In this document: piece by piece, positions 56,027-64,000 of the stretch | Layout of the letters: every line of letters begins with the position of its first letter | Position numbering within the stretch: the stretch's first letter is position 1 | Assembly (NCBI GenBank): GCA_944324345.1 | Contig: CALUVT010000003.1 | Span: forward strand, 248,001 to 312,000 | From: Candidatus Gastranaerophilales bacterium | GTDB lineage: Bacteria > Cyanobacteriota > Vampirovibrionia > Gastranaerophilales > Gastranaerophilaceae | DNA: 64,000 bases | Direction of reading: 5' to 3' | The notes under the pieces: model-generated | The model's database searches: none | What the model saw: only the letters and a program-made list of their open reading frames with translations | What the model was told of the DNA's origin: nothing | Made by a program: the position numbers and the translations under genes

Positions 56027-56062
56027 GGAAGATAGAATTAAAAAATTATCTCCCTATCTTCC
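56027..56062 (-). promoter_or_regulatory. Hairpin between rpsD and rpoA
   Basis: GGAAGATAG (56027-56035) and CTATCTTCC (56054-56062) are perfect 9-bp inverted repeats around an AT-rich loop, starting two bases after the rpsD stop codon. It could attenuate or process the message between the ribosomal protein and the polymerase subunit. It lacks a terminal T-run, so it is not a simple terminator. Confidence 0.65.
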
Positions 56063-56063
56063 G

Positions 56064-56666
56064 TTATTTAGAATAGTACTCAATTACGAGCTGTTCTTTG
56101 AATTCAGGATCCAATTCTTCTCTTTCGGGAATTCTGTCGAAAGTGATTTTTAAAGCTTCTTTGTCTATTGTCATCCAAGCAGGAGCACAAGCCATATCTA
56201 TCATTTCTGTAACACTCTTCAAGAATGCATTGCTCTTTGCTCTTACCGTTACAACATCACCTGCTTTTAACAAGTATGAAGGAACATCTACTTTCTTGTC
56301 ATTTACAAGAATATGACCGTGGTTAACAATTTGTCTTGTCTGTTTACGAGTTATACCAAGTCCTGCTCTGTAAAGAACATTGTCTAATCTTGATTCAAGA
56401 ATTTGTAACAAAATAGTACCTGTTACACCTTTTCTTCTTGCTGCTTCATTATAATATTTTGCAAACTGTTTTTCACTTACAAGATAAGTAAATCTGATTT
56501 TTTGCTTTTCTGCCAAATGGATTGCGTATTCAGAAAGTTTCTTTCTTACTGCACCATGTTGGCCTGAAGCAGTCTGTCTCATAGAAGATGTCAATTTTCT
56601 GTTTGACAAATCCTTAACCTTTTTATTTCTAAATAATTTGTTTGTTGGTCCTGTATACCTAGCCAT
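56064..56666 (-). CDS. rpsD: 30S ribosomal protein S4
   Basis: A 200-residue primary 16S rRNA-binding protein. MARYTGPTNKLFRNKKVKDL at the N-terminus, LESRLDNVLYRAGLGITRKQ and TRQIVNHGHILVNDKKVDVPS, the S4 RNA-binding fold. No zinc-finger Cys cluster is present in the N-terminus, so this is the C- version. Its location between rpsK and rpoA is the enterobacterial/Bacteroidetes-type order; in cyanobacteria rpsD usually lies elsewhere. Confidence 0.97.
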   Translation of the reverse strand: MARYTGPTNKLFRNKKVKDLSNRKLTSSMRQTASGQHGAVRKKLSEYAIHLAEKQKIRFTYLVSEKQFAKYYNEAARRKGVTGTILLQILESRLDNVLYRAGLGITRKQTRQIVNHGHILVNDKKVDVPSYLLKAGDVVTVRAKSNAFLKSVTEMIDMACAPAWMTIDKEALKITFDRIPEREELDPEFKEQLVIEYYSK

Positions 56667-56690
56667 TTTCTATTTTCTCCTTTTCATTTT

Positions 56691-56737
56691 GCAGGGCATC
56701 TGTGGTTTACTTTTCGGCTTATAAAGCAAGCCCCTGC
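56691..56737 (-). promoter_or_regulatory. Structured leader upstream of rpsD (possible S4 autoregulation site)
   Basis: GCAGGG (56691-56696) pairs with CCCTGC (56732-56737), and inside it GGCTT/AAGCC (56716-56732) forms a second hairpin, in the 139-base spacer between rpsK and rpsD. S4 is known to bind and repress its own message in other bacteria through an mRNA fold. Shared position suggests the same here, but the fold itself is not one I recognise. Confidence 0.5.
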
Positions 56738-56805
56738 GATTGTTATAAATCAAATACTAACAAAATACCGCTACATCTTACGATATAAGCTGAACTTGAC
56801 TTATA

Positions 56806-57192
56806 CTATACTCTACGTTTTTTAGGTGGACGGCATCCGTTGTGAGGAATAGGAGTTACGTCTTTGATTAACGTAATTTCCAAACCTGCAGCTTGGATTG
56901 CACGGATAGCAGTTTCTCTGCCTGATCCAGGTCCTTTAATGTGAACTTCTACTTTTTTCATACCTTGGTCGATTGATTTTTTAGCAACAAGCTCAGCTGC
57001 TGATTGAGCTGCAAATGGAGTACCTTTTCTTGCACCCTTGAAACCTGTTGCACCTGCTGTTGCCCAGGCAATAGCATTACCTTGAGTATCTGTTGAAGTT
57101 ACGATTGTATTGTTAAATGTTGATTGAATATGCACAACACCTTGCAATACGTTCTTTTTTTCTTTTTTCTTTGTTTTTACTGGTCTTGCCAT
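56806..57192 (-). CDS. rpsK: 30S ribosomal protein S11
   Basis: A 128-residue protein of the small-subunit platform. [40 protein letters not shown] and the final [14 protein letters not shown] are the universal signatures. Preceded by rpsM after 108 bases that contain a GTACCG/CGGTAC inverted repeat. Confidence 0.98.
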   Translation of the reverse strand: MARPVKTKKKEKKNVLQGVVHIQSTFNNTIVTSTDTQGNAIAWATAGATGFKGARKGTPFAAQSAAELVAKKSIDQGMKKVEVHIKGPGSGRETAIRAIQAAGLEITLIKDVTPIPHNGCRPPKKRRV

Positions 57193-57300
57193 TTTTTACT
57201 TTCCTTTATGTTTTGTTATTTATATTTTCTTTGTGTATTGAATTGCCGTCTGTACCGAAAGCCATTTTTTTTAAATGTTATACGGTACTAAGCCAACTCA

Positions 57301-57672
57301 CTAAACTGTTTTCTTCTTAGTGATTGCCAATCCTTTTTTACCGCGTCTTGTTCTGGCATTTGTCTTCGTTCTTTGTCCACGGCAAGGAAGATTGCGTTTG
57401 TGTCTTAAACCTCTGTATGAACCGATTTCTTGAAGACGTTTGATGTGCAAAGAAACTTCACGACGCAAATCACCTTCAATGTGATAATTTGCCAATTCGT
57501 TTCTTAACAATTTAATGTCTTCATCTGTTAAATCGTCTGTTCTTAAATCCGGTGATATTTTAGTAGCTTCAAGAATTTTTTTTGCTCTTGTAGGCCCTAT
57601 ACCGTAAATGTAGGTTAATGCTACTTCCATTCTTTTGTTACGAGGTAAATCTACCCCTGATAATCTTGCCAT
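57301..57672 (-). CDS. rpsM: 30S ribosomal protein S13
   Basis: A 123-residue protein at the head of the small subunit that contacts the large subunit and P-site t[54 protein letters not shown] and the basic C-terminal tail are characteristic. A long 268-base spacer separates it from rpmJ upstream. Confidence 0.98.
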   Translation of the reverse strand: MARLSGVDLPRNKRMEVALTYIYGIGPTRAKKILEATKISPDLRTDDLTDEDIKLLRNELANYHIEGDLRREVSLHIKRLQEIGSYRGLRHKRNLPCRGQRTKTNARTRRGKKGLAITKKKTV

Positions 57673-57940
57673 TGTAATTTTTCTCCTTTTCTTGGCTTCT
57701 TGTGCGGGAATAAAGGTTTTTATGTTCCTACTTTCCGCAACTCTGTTGTTAGATTTTTTTGGGTATGAGGCTTAAATACTTCCTCACCATTGACCGTTAA
57801 TTAAGTCCGTCAATTCGACTTGTAATGTAAAGTCTTGCTGACTTATTCGACTGTGACACTCCGGTTTTAAACTCATCTTAGAATTTAACTCAAACAGGAG
57901 GACCGCGAATTCATCACACCCATCACAAACCAAACAAGAA
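57673..57940 (-). other. Spacer between rpmJ and rpsM
   Basis: 268 bases without a convincing gene. In bacteria with this cluster the two genes usually lie tens of bases apart. A GGAACATAAA ... TTTATTCC imperfect stem flanked by GCGG/CCGC lies near the rpsM end (about 57715-57750). An ORF at 57784-57975 overlaps rpmJ and has no supporting evidence. Confidence 0.5.
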
Positions 57941-58054
57941 CTAGCCTTGTCTTTGCTTATGTTTTGGGTTTTCACAAATTACTGCGATTCTGCCTTTTCT
58001 TTTAATACATTTGCATTTATCGCACATTGGTTTTACTGATGATCTTACTTTCAT
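57941..58054 (-). CDS. rpmJ: 50S ribosomal protein L36
   Basis: A 37-residue zinc-binding protein of the large subunit, too short for the usual ORF cut-off. [20 protein letters not shown] begins it and [12 protein letters not shown] ends it, with Cys 11, 14 and 27 and His 32 as zinc ligands (the C+ form). It lies 33 bases after infA, the conserved neighbour. Confidence 0.96.
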   Translation of the reverse strand: MKVRSSVKPMCDKCKCIKRKGRIAVICENPKHKQRQG

Positions 58055-58087
58055 TGTTTTTTCCTTTATTTTTGTACTTTTGTTTAT

Positions 58088-58303
58088 CTATTTTAGCCTA
58101 AATGTAATTCTGCCTCTGCTTAAATCATAAGGCGTCATTTCTACTTTCACTCTGTCACCAGGCAAAATTCTGATAAAATTCTTTCTTATCTTACCTGATA
58201 TGTGTGCCAGAATTTCGTGGTCGTTTTCAAGCTTTACACGAAACATTGCATTCGGCATAGCTTCAAGTATCGTACCTTCTATTTCTATTACGTCTTTTGA
58301 CAT
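58088..58303 (-). CDS. infA: Translation initiation factor IF-1
   Basis: A 71-residue S1-fold (OB) protein that binds the A site of the 30S subunit and regulates initiation. [40 protein letters not shown] and [20 protein letters not shown] are conserved throughout. First gene of this cluster; adk, map and secY, which usually precede it, are absent, so the cluster has been split and must have a promoter in 58304-58653. Confidence 0.98.
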   Translation of the reverse strand: MSKDVIEIEGTILEAMPNAMFRVKLENDHEILAHISGKIRKNFIRILPGDRVKVEMTPYDLSRGRITFRLK

Positions 58304-58653
58304 ATATTCCTCTTTTTCGGCTGTACATGATACACCTATTTTCAGGCGTTACATTTATCATACTTGCAAAATATTACTTTGCAAGCAGTTTAGTCATGTT
58401 TTTTTAGAAATTTATTTATTATTTTTTAAATGTTTTTATAATAATACCACTCTTTCAATATTTGTAACTATGTTTAAATGATTTGATTTCTGTAACTTTT
58501 CGGTTTTTTGTAAACTTTTCTTAATATTTTTAATTATTTAATTTTTAATTAAACAAACTTGTATGTTAAGTTTTTTTACATCTTTTTTATTTTGTGAAAT
58601 TCGATGGGAATAATATACTTAATATATTTAGAGTATTAATTCCGGAGAGATTT
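58304..58653. other. 350-base gap upstream of infA holding a hairpin
   Basis: No gene seen. CTTGCAAA (58363-58370) and TTTGCAAG (58378-58385) form an 8-bp inverted repeat around a 7-base loop, 60 bases upstream of infA, which may be part of its leader or an operator. The remainder is highly AT-rich and should contain divergent promoters for infA and the + strand gene at 58654. Confidence 0.55.
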
Positions 58654-59040
58654 ATGGCAATTAGAGTAGACGGTATTGAATCTGAAGACGAACTTAGAAA
58701 AGCCCAAGCTGCCGCTCAGGCTCAAGGTACATCTATAACCAATTATAATGAATGGGCTGAAATCCTCAAAGATTTCGCTGAAAACGGTATTGAATCAACA
58801 GGCTCATATGCTGGAGATAAAGCCAGAATGCAAGAAATTCAACTTCAAGTGGAAGAATATGTTAACGAGCTCCAGCAACAAGAAAAAATTCAGCAAAATA
58901 CCCCAGAAAATAGAGAAAACAGCAAAATCCAACAATCAACAGAAAACGATAGAAATCAGGATATCAAAGCAACTGTAGCAAATGCAACAAGTTCTCAGAT
59001 TTTGGCAGATTATATGAAATATTATCATATGCTAATGTAA
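58654..59040 (+). CDS. Uncharacterised Gln/Glu-rich helical protein
   Basis: A 128-residue acidic protein beginning MAIRVDGIESEDELRKAQAA. Residues 20-80 are helical and charged; a Gln/Asn-rich stretch (QQQEKIQQNTPENRENSK) follows, then a short hydrophobic C-terminus (ILADYMKYYHMLM). No family or signal was recognised. I chose ATG 58654, with GGAGAG 6 bases upstream, over the earlier in-frame codon at 58594. A terminator follows at 59072. Confidence 0.6.
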   Translation: MAIRVDGIESEDELRKAQAAAQAQGTSITNYNEWAEILKDFAENGIESTGSYAGDKARMQEIQLQVEEYVNELQQQEKIQQNTPENRENSKIQQSTENDRNQDIKATVANATSSQILADYMKYYHMLM

Positions 59041-59071
59041 TTAAACACGGCAAATACACAGATATAAAATG

Positions 59072-59098
59072 GAGCAGCAAAAGGTGCTCTGTTTTTTT
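59072..59098 (+). terminator. Terminator after the 58654 gene
   Basis: GAGCA and TGCTC form a short stem followed by a run of seven T on the + strand. Confidence 0.7.
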
Positions 59099-59744
59099 AT
59101 TTAAATACATTTACCCTATTTAGAGGCCAAAATAAAATTACTGCACGGCCAACGAATCTGTCATCAGGCAAAAATCCCCACCACCTGCTATCATAGGAAT
59201 TGCCCCTGTTATCGCCCATCATAAAGTACTTGTGCTCTGGAATTATAACAGGACCGCATAACATGTCTTCAGTACAGGGTTTTTCATAATAAGCACTCAT
59301 GATATACTTTTCTTCCAACGGTTTATCATTGATAAAAACAGTACTCTTACCATTACTATCAGTCTTTATCTCAAATTTATCCCCCGGAACACCAACAACT
59401 CTCTTGATATAAGCAACATCTTTACAGAAAAAGCCCGTCAAACGTGAAAAAATTCGCCAAGGAGTATTTGGAAGTTTTTCAAAAGGCGGATAAAAAACCA
59501 TTATGTCGCCGCGTTCTGGGGATTTATAAAATCTTGAGAACCTCTCCACTATAATCCTATCACCCTCTATTAGCGTAGGACGCATTGAACCTGAAGGAAT
59601 CCAACGAATTTCCCCTATAAAAAATCTGATTATAATGACCATAACGACCACAAAAACAACTGTTTCTATAATCTCTCTGGCCATAGGATTAATCTTCATA
59701 TATTCATTCTTTAAATTTTTTATTAATTCTCTAATACTCTTCAT
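59097..59744 (-). CDS. lepB: Signal peptidase I
   Basis: Cleaves Sec signal peptides at the outer face of the inner membrane. The catalytic serine is in WIPSGSMRPTL and the general-base lysine in AYIKRVVGVPGD; a membrane anchor (TVVFVVVMVIIIRFF) precedes the domain, and GDNRGNSYDSRWWGFLPDD is box E. About 215 residues, standard. I chose ATG 59744; it overlaps the end of the polyprenyl synthase by 14 bases. Its substrates here would include the TonB-like and SpoIID-like proteins. Confidence 0.94.
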   Translation of the reverse strand: MKSIRELIKNLKNEYMKINPMAREIIETVVFVVVMVIIIRFFIGEIRWIPSGSMRPTLIEGDRIIVERFSRFYKSPERGDIMVFYPPFEKLPNTPWRIFSRLTGFFCKDVAYIKRVVGVPGDKFEIKTDSNGKSTVFINDKPLEEKYIMSAYYEKPCTEDMLCGPVIIPEHKYFMMGDNRGNSYDSRWWGFLPDDRFVGRAVILFWPLNRVNVFK

Positions 59745-60591
59745 CTGCCAATAATCTCGCAAGCTCTACTAATTTTTGTTTATAAATGTTATCCTCTATA
59801 TTTTCTAGAGAACATAAGACTTTTTCAACGTAATTATTTAACAAAGAAACCGTTTTTTCAATACCTTCGTCAATATCATCGGGATTTTGAGAATATATGA
59901 CAGGAGCCGTATAAACTCCGTTTTTAATATCCGATTTTGTCGTTTTTGCGTTTATTAAGTCATCCCTTATTTGAAAGGCAATACCAAAATTGCGGGCAAA
60001 ATTTGAAGCATCAATTTTTATATCTGCCAACATCAAACTCCCGCAAACAGCTGTTTCAAATAATGATGCAGTCTTTTGCTCTGATTTTTCTATATATTCA
60101 GAAATTGTCGGAATTTTATATTCTCCAAAATACTGATTTATTTCACCTCTACACATCACATCAAGCGTTTTAGCAAACATTTCAGTTAATTCAAATGAAT
60201 TCAACATGCATATCTTTTTTAAAGCTATTGAAAGCAGGTAATCTCCGGATATTACTGCAAGTTGATTTCCAAATTCACTGTTAAGTGTATTTTGGGTTCG
60301 CCTTTCTTTTGCATCATCAATTACATCGTCATGAATTAAAGATGCATTATGCACTAACTCAACAGCAATTTGCAACAAAGTTTGTCGTTCATTAATATCT
60401 TCTCCCAAAGCCTTTAGATACAAAAAGGAAACAGCCGCCCTAATATGTTTGGACGGGGCATTCAATAAGGCTGAAACTTTGGCCTTTAAAGGATCCGGAA
60501 GGTTCAAGTCAGATGCTATCTGTGAACAGACTTTATCTATGTTTTCTTGAACAGGAAAGATAATTTGTGAATATTTTTTTATAAAGCTCAT
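59731..60591 (-). CDS. Polyprenyl synthase family protein
   Basis: Head-to-tail condensation of isopentenyl diphosphate with an allylic diphosphate, making isoprenoid chains. The first Asp-rich motif HDDVIDDAKERR binds magnesium and the allylic substrate; the second, in FGIAFQIRDDLINAK, reads DDxxN instead of DDxxD. At 286 residues it fits the farnesyl/geranylgeranyl to longer-chain class; chain length cannot be read from sequence alone. The upstream region before the first motif has PSKHIRAAVSFLYLKALGE in place of the usual GKRLRP-type block. Confidence 0.85.
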   Translation of the reverse strand: MSFIKKYSQIIFPVQENIDKVCSQIASDLNLPDPLKAKVSALLNAPSKHIRAAVSFLYLKALGEDINERQTLLQIAVELVHNASLIHDDVIDDAKERRTQNTLNSEFGNQLAVISGDYLLSIALKKICMLNSFELTEMFAKTLDVMCRGEINQYFGEYKIPTISEYIEKSEQKTASLFETAVCGSLMLADIKIDASNFARNFGIAFQIRDDLINAKTTKSDIKNGVYTAPVIYSQNPDDIDEGIEKTVSLLNNYVEKVLCSLENIEDNIYKQKLVELARLLADEEY

Positions 60592-60644
60592 AGAGCTATC
60601 TTAGCACAAAATATATTCAAAATTCATTGAATGATTGGTTAGGC

Positions 60645-60673
60645 AAAAAAAACGACAAACTTACGCTTGTCGT
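60645..60673 (-). terminator. Terminator after the coiled-coil paralogue
   Basis: ACGACAA and TTGTCGT form a stem with an 8-base loop on the minus strand, followed by eight T (60645-60652 as A on the + strand). Confidence 0.85.
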
Positions 60674-60829
60674 AGGAAAATCAATAGGAAAAAGGGAAAG
60701 GAAACATATTAAGTTTTTTTTATTATGCCAAATGTGATAAATCTGGCATAGTCTATTATTAAAGCCGTTATGCTTTGTTTATCGTATATTAAAGTTACTA
60801 TTTAACTTTATTTGGCGGATAAATTTGTA

Positions 60830-61969
60830 TTATCCGAATGTCTTGAATGTTGATTCTGTGTTCTTTTCAATAACTTTCTGAACCGCATCCATTTCTGTTT
60901 GAATTGCATCTTGCTCTGTGTCAAGCTGTTTTAATCTCAATTCAAGGTTTTTATCTTGTGCTTGAATGATTTCTATCTTGGCATTAATATCGTTTATTGA
61001 CTGATCATACTCTTGTTTGTCAAATTCATATTGATTCATAGCATCCTCATATGCTGCCTGATCAGTTACGGTGGATGTAGTTAAGGAATAGGTTATTTCA
61101 TTTGCCCCATCACCGCTTGGTATAGTGATATTAATATACCTTCCAGAACTGTCTTTTTCTAATTTACAGCCTTCAACAGCCTTTACTTCTTCAGTTTTTG
61201 TTTCACTGCCTACAGAGTAACAGTTGATATTTGACTGAGAATTGCCGTTTGCATCGTAATTAGCGACTTCCAAATCAGATTGTTTATAGAAATAAGGGAC
61301 GTATTCTCCTGTTGAAGAATTTTTAACATATCTGATTAGATAATCTCCATCACCATATTTCTGTTTTAGAAGCTCAAGATATTCTTCTTCTTCTTTTTGA
61401 AGATTTGCAAGCTGATCAGCTGATAAAGAATTTAAGTATTCATCGTCACTGTTAAGCTTAACTTCTTTGTCCTTTGCATCTACTTCAGAGCCCGGTTGGA
61501 AATCTTCAGTAGAATAATATTTTTTGTCTTGAGAATTGTAATAAGCAATTGTGCCATCAATAGTGTAAGAAAGTTTATCTGACATATTTCTCAAAGTTGT
61601 AGCACCAACTCTGTAAACCCAATTCCCTTCAGTACCGGATTTGTTTACAATACTTGTAGCTGCAGTAACAACTGAAAAATCATCTTTCCACTGTCTTGTA
61701 TAACTTACAGAATAAGTTCCGTTTGCTTGTGCAATCATTGCTGTAATTTGGTTTGTTAAAGCTCCATCTTCGAAAGTGTACACAGTTTTTGTGTAATCGT
61801 CGACAGACGGAGGTACAGGTACTGACATACCCAACAGATCGTTGTAGTAGTTAGCTGACTGATTTGACAATGTTGTTCTCTGTTGGTTAATCTGTTGACC
61901 TTCATACTCAACATTGGTTTTTCTGGCTGTCAGACCTAAAAATCTAGCTTGTGACGCTGCCATTCCCAT
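60830..61969 (-). CDS. Uncharacterised coiled-coil protein, MG(L/M)AASQARF family, copy 2
   Basis: Paralogue of the protein at 11725-13368: it starts MGMAASQARFLGLTARKTNV, then QQINQQRTTLSNQSANYYND, and ends LRLKQLDTEQDAIQTEMDAV followed by KNTESTFKTFG. Only the two ends match; the 379-residue protein has a much shorter middle. There is no signal peptide or membrane segment. The terminal coiled coils suggest self-assembly, as in filament-forming proteins exported by type III-type systems, but no direct evidence. AAGGAAG lies upstream, and a terminator follows. Confidence 0.7.
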   Translation of the reverse strand: MGMAASQARFLGLTARKTNVEYEGQQINQQRTTLSNQSANYYNDLLGMSVPVPPSVDDYTKTVYTFEDGALTNQITAMIAQANGTYSVSYTRQWKDDFSVVTAATSIVNKSGTEGNWVYRVGATTLRNMSDKLSYTIDGTIAYYNSQDKKYYSTEDFQPGSEVDAKDKEVKLNSDDEYLNSLSADQLANLQKEEEEYLELLKQKYGDGDYLIRYVKNSSTGEYVPYFYKQSDLEVANYDANGNSQSNINCYSVGSETKTEEVKAVEGCKLEKDSSGRYINITIPSGDGANEITYSLTTSTVTDQAAYEDAMNQYEFDKQEYDQSINDINAKIEIIQAQDKNLELRLKQLDTEQDAIQTEMDAVQKVIEKNTESTFKTFG

Positions 61970-62077
61970 CTCTGTCGATCTTCCTTTCGTTTGTTTTTGT
62001 ACTCGTAGTCATGTTATCGACACATGGGTTTGAAAACTTTAATCATGCTTTAAATCATGTTAAGAAATTGTAACATA

Positions 62078-62599
62078 TTATATCTGAGGTTGGTTCCTAA
62101 AACGGTCTGAAATGTACGATAGGATTGCTCCTCCAATTTCTTCATTAGGGTCAAAATTTGAAGTCTGTGGACGCAAAGAATTTTGAATAAGCATCTTCAC
62201 AAGTGGCCCAAATGCGTCAGGAATTTGTGTTTTTCTGTATATTCCTGCCAAAAATGTTTGGATATTGGGGGAGGTTGTGTTATTAAAACGTGCCAAAACA
62301 GGATACATCTTGTCTATACCTTTCACCCCAGAATCCGCCATTCTATTTATTATATACAAAGTTTCAGTAATTTGTGCTTCATTATTCGAATGATTTAAGA
62401 TATCTGTTAAATAAGGCAAAGAAGACTCTTTTTGTGCAACAAAACAATCTACCTTATTTTGATCAAAAAGAGCGTAATTTCTGTTCCCTTGAGGAAGCTG
62501 GCAAGTACATGCATTGCATGCATAATTTCTATGATTATTATATGTGTAAGGTCTTATATAAGAACTTTGTATACTAAAAGTCAAAGGATTTAATACCAT
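62078..62599 (-). CDS. Helical repeat protein of unknown function
   Basis: A 173-residue protein. The N-terminal 45 residues are Tyr/Asn/Cys-rich (RNYACNACTCQLPQ), and the rest consists of paired helices (SLPYLTDILNHSNNEAQITE, KMYPVLARFNNTTSPNIQTF, DAFGPLVKMLIQNSLRPQTS) resembling HEAT-type repeats. No signal peptide. I chose ATG 62599 with AAGGAG 6 bases before it. It lies 10 bases after the next gene upstream and shares its strand. Confidence 0.6.
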   Translation of the reverse strand: MVLNPLTFSIQSSYIRPYTYNNHRNYACNACTCQLPQGNRNYALFDQNKVDCFVAQKESSLPYLTDILNHSNNEAQITETLYIINRMADSGVKGIDKMYPVLARFNNTTSPNIQTFLAGIYRKTQIPDAFGPLVKMLIQNSLRPQTSNFDPNEEIGGAILSYISDRFRNQPQI

Positions 62600-62609
62600 T
62601 TCCATCTCC

Positions 62610-63998
62610 TTATGAATAAACAAACGGAGGACCGTTTTTGATTTCCAACAATATATTGTCTGCCATGACTTTTAATTCTTCTTTTGGCTTTCCGTTGTCG
62701 ACTTGTTTATAAAATTCATCTACCAACGGTTGTATTGCTGCATCTTTCTTTGATTTAAAATTCCTTAATTCCGTTGAAACAAGTCTATTTTGGAGTTCAA
62801 CTTCAGTTTTTGCATTCAATTTTTTAACCTGAACTTCTTTAATAGCCTCCCCTGCAAGCTTTCCGCCATAACTGAGAGCAGTCAACCCTGTTATACCGAA
62901 GAACAACTGCTTGAACTGTTTGTTATCCGTATCTAAAAGCCAGTTGTAGAAGAATGCTCTATAATCATCAACGTGTGAATAAAATGTAGGTTTAGGAGTT
63001 CCGTCACCACCAATTGTTTCGTTTACTTTTGTTGTTGATGTTTTAGATTTTTTAACCAATTTTTGGATAAATTCGTCTAATTCCTTTTTATCCCAATTAA
63101 GGTTACCCAAAAATTCCTTTATAGTATCTTCTTTAGCGTCTATTGATTGCAAATAGGCTTCTAAAAGTTTTTTATCATTATCTTTTGTGTCGGCCGAAGA
63201 ATGCTTTACAATAGAACCAATCTTATCTTCTGTTTCTTTAACTGCTTTTTCAAGGTAATTTTTGCTTTTGCTCAAATTTTTCAACGACAAGTAACCCAAA
63301 CCAACTATTGAAGCTAGCGTTGCGATACCTAAAAGAAAATAGTTTATATTACTGTTACTACTAGCTTCTTGTCCTTTTTTGCCTGTAAATTGAAGATGTT
63401 TCCCAAAGTTTGGCAGAATTTTTTCCCTATCATCAGACAAGTATCTGCCAAATTCCTGAACTTTTTCAGAGAGCATACTTCGAGTTATTTGAATTTTTCC
63501 GGCAAAGGATTGCGTTTCAATATTAATGAGCTGTTCCTGCATATTTTTTTGAATATCTGCTTCGCGTTTTTTTACCCAGACTTCTTTAAATCCGTCAAAA
63601 AACGTTTTTCCCATAAACGCCATAGCTGTCAGAGTTAAAACTCCGACACCCGCAAGAATTGTCTTTCTCGTAGGGCTTTGTATCATTTGATATAAAGCCT
63701 GGTGAGTTTCTTCATTAAGAGCGACATTTCTGGTTGTTGCTGGAAGGCGTTTTTCATTTGAAATTTTCAAATTAATTCTGGTATTCCTTCTTACAAAGGC
63801 AGATGCTAGAGCAACCACTCCCATTACTCCAACTGCCAATGCACTTATTGGCAAAAGACTCTTATTGGAATTGTTATCTTGTTCATACAACCTTGAAGGC
63901 ATTTTTACACTTTCGGATATAACAAGAGTATCACATGTACTGTCAAGATTTGTAGCACAATCCGGGCAGTCCTTTATAAAATTGTTTACAAGCACACC
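62610..63998 (-). CDS. Multi-span membrane protein of unknown function, 5' partial
   Basis: The frame is open to the right window edge; the GTG at 63995 has no properly spaced ribosome site, so the gene probably starts outside. About 460 residues contain an N-terminal cytosolic-looking part with CPDCATNLDSTC, then four hydrophobic segments (around residues 50-66, 113-129, 222-240 and 368-386) alternating with long charged helices. Two related blocks each carry 'E-W/V-x-V-K-x-x-x-A' and LVSTELRNF/INIETQSFAG-like helices, suggesting an internal duplication. Not assigned to a family. Confidence 0.6.
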   Translation of the reverse strand, partial: GVLVNNFIKDCPDCATNLDSTCDTLVISESVKMPSRLYEQDNNSNKSLLPISALAVGVMGVVALASAFVRRNTRINLKISNEKRLPATTRNVALNEETHQALYQMIQSPTRKTILAGVGVLTLTAMAFMGKTFFDGFKEVWVKKREADIQKNMQEQLINIETQSFAGKIQITRSMLSEKVQEFGRYLSDDREKILPNFGKHLQFTGKKGQEASSNSNINYFLLGIATLASIVGLGYLSLKNLSKSKNYLEKAVKETEDKIGSIVKHSSADTKDNDKKLLEAYLQSIDAKEDTIKEFLGNLNWDKKELDEFIQKLVKKSKTSTTKVNETIGGDGTPKPTFYSHVDDYRAFFYNWLLDTDNKQFKQLFFGITGLTALSYGGKLAGEAIKEVQVKKLNAKTEVELQNRLVSTELRNFKSKKDAAIQPLVDEFYKQVDNGKPKEELKVMADNILLEIKNGPPFVYS

Positions 63999-64000
63999 TT

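Noticed and set aside
57784-57975. A 63-codon minus-strand ORF in the rpmJ-rpsM spacer
   Set aside because: It overlaps rpmJ by more than 30 bases in another frame, has no ribosome site, and its composition looks random.

Overview
The window is a low-GC bacterial chromosome segment that looks like a non-photosynthetic relative of the cyanobacteria, most likely an intestinal Gastranaerophilales (Vampirovibrionia / 'Melainabacteria'). The grounds are indirect: AT-rich sequence, a cyanobacterial-style infA-rpmJ-rpsM-rpsK-...-rpoA-rplQ-truA-rplM-rpsI cluster, a long NusB, SpoIID/LytB without other sporulation genes, prepilin leaders of the FTLAEVLITL type, and several lineage-type proteins that carry a short Val-x-Phe-x-Gly motif near the N-terminus. 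No 16S rRNA gene is present, so the assignment is an inference.

Layout. 1-8 kb: the end of a TerC/DUF475 membrane protein, a family 2 glycosyltransferase, S-adenosylhomocysteinase, a very large GH13 amylase-like protein and the GTPase-like ATPase YchF. 8-13.4 kb: a broken, possibly phase-variable prepilin gene directly behind secA, then the first of two paralogous coiled-coil proteins. 13.5-23.7 kb: a compact, one-direction cluster of short-tailed-phage head and lysis genes (TerL, portal, TerS, connector, scaffold-like, holin-like, coat, gp10-like, amidase, LuxR-type regulator) with no integrase, repressor, replication or tail-fibre gene. 23.8-27 kb: a radical SAM/SPASM protein, a ZIP metal transporter and an isolated FliI/YscN-type export ATPase. 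27-36 kb: alanine racemase, a shortened lipoamide dehydrogenase, lipoyl synthase, a repeat protein, TsaC, MurJ and SpoIID. 36-47.7 kb: CysS, LysM proteins, an M14 peptidase, FtsY, NusB, a TonB-like protein, L28, an orphan substrate-binding protein and several small lineage-specific proteins. 47.7-58.3 kb: a prepilin followed by RNase P RNA, a PrsA-type foldase, Mfd, and the ribosomal protein/rpoA operon read right to left from infA. 58.3-64 kb: signal peptidase I, a polyprenyl synthase, the second coiled-coil paralogue and two further proteins.

Together the genes cover translation, RNA polymerase assembly, protein export (SecA, FtsY, LepB, PrsA), wall precursor handling (Alr, MurJ, SpoIID, M14 peptidase, LysM) and lipoate metabolism. 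The parts most worth a second look are the phage-head cluster, the G10 tract in the prepilin gene, the FliI ATPase considered with the two coiled-coil paralogues, the GH13 protein with its huge insertion, and structured spacers inside the ribosomal operon. No tRNA, CRISPR array or insertion sequence was seen.
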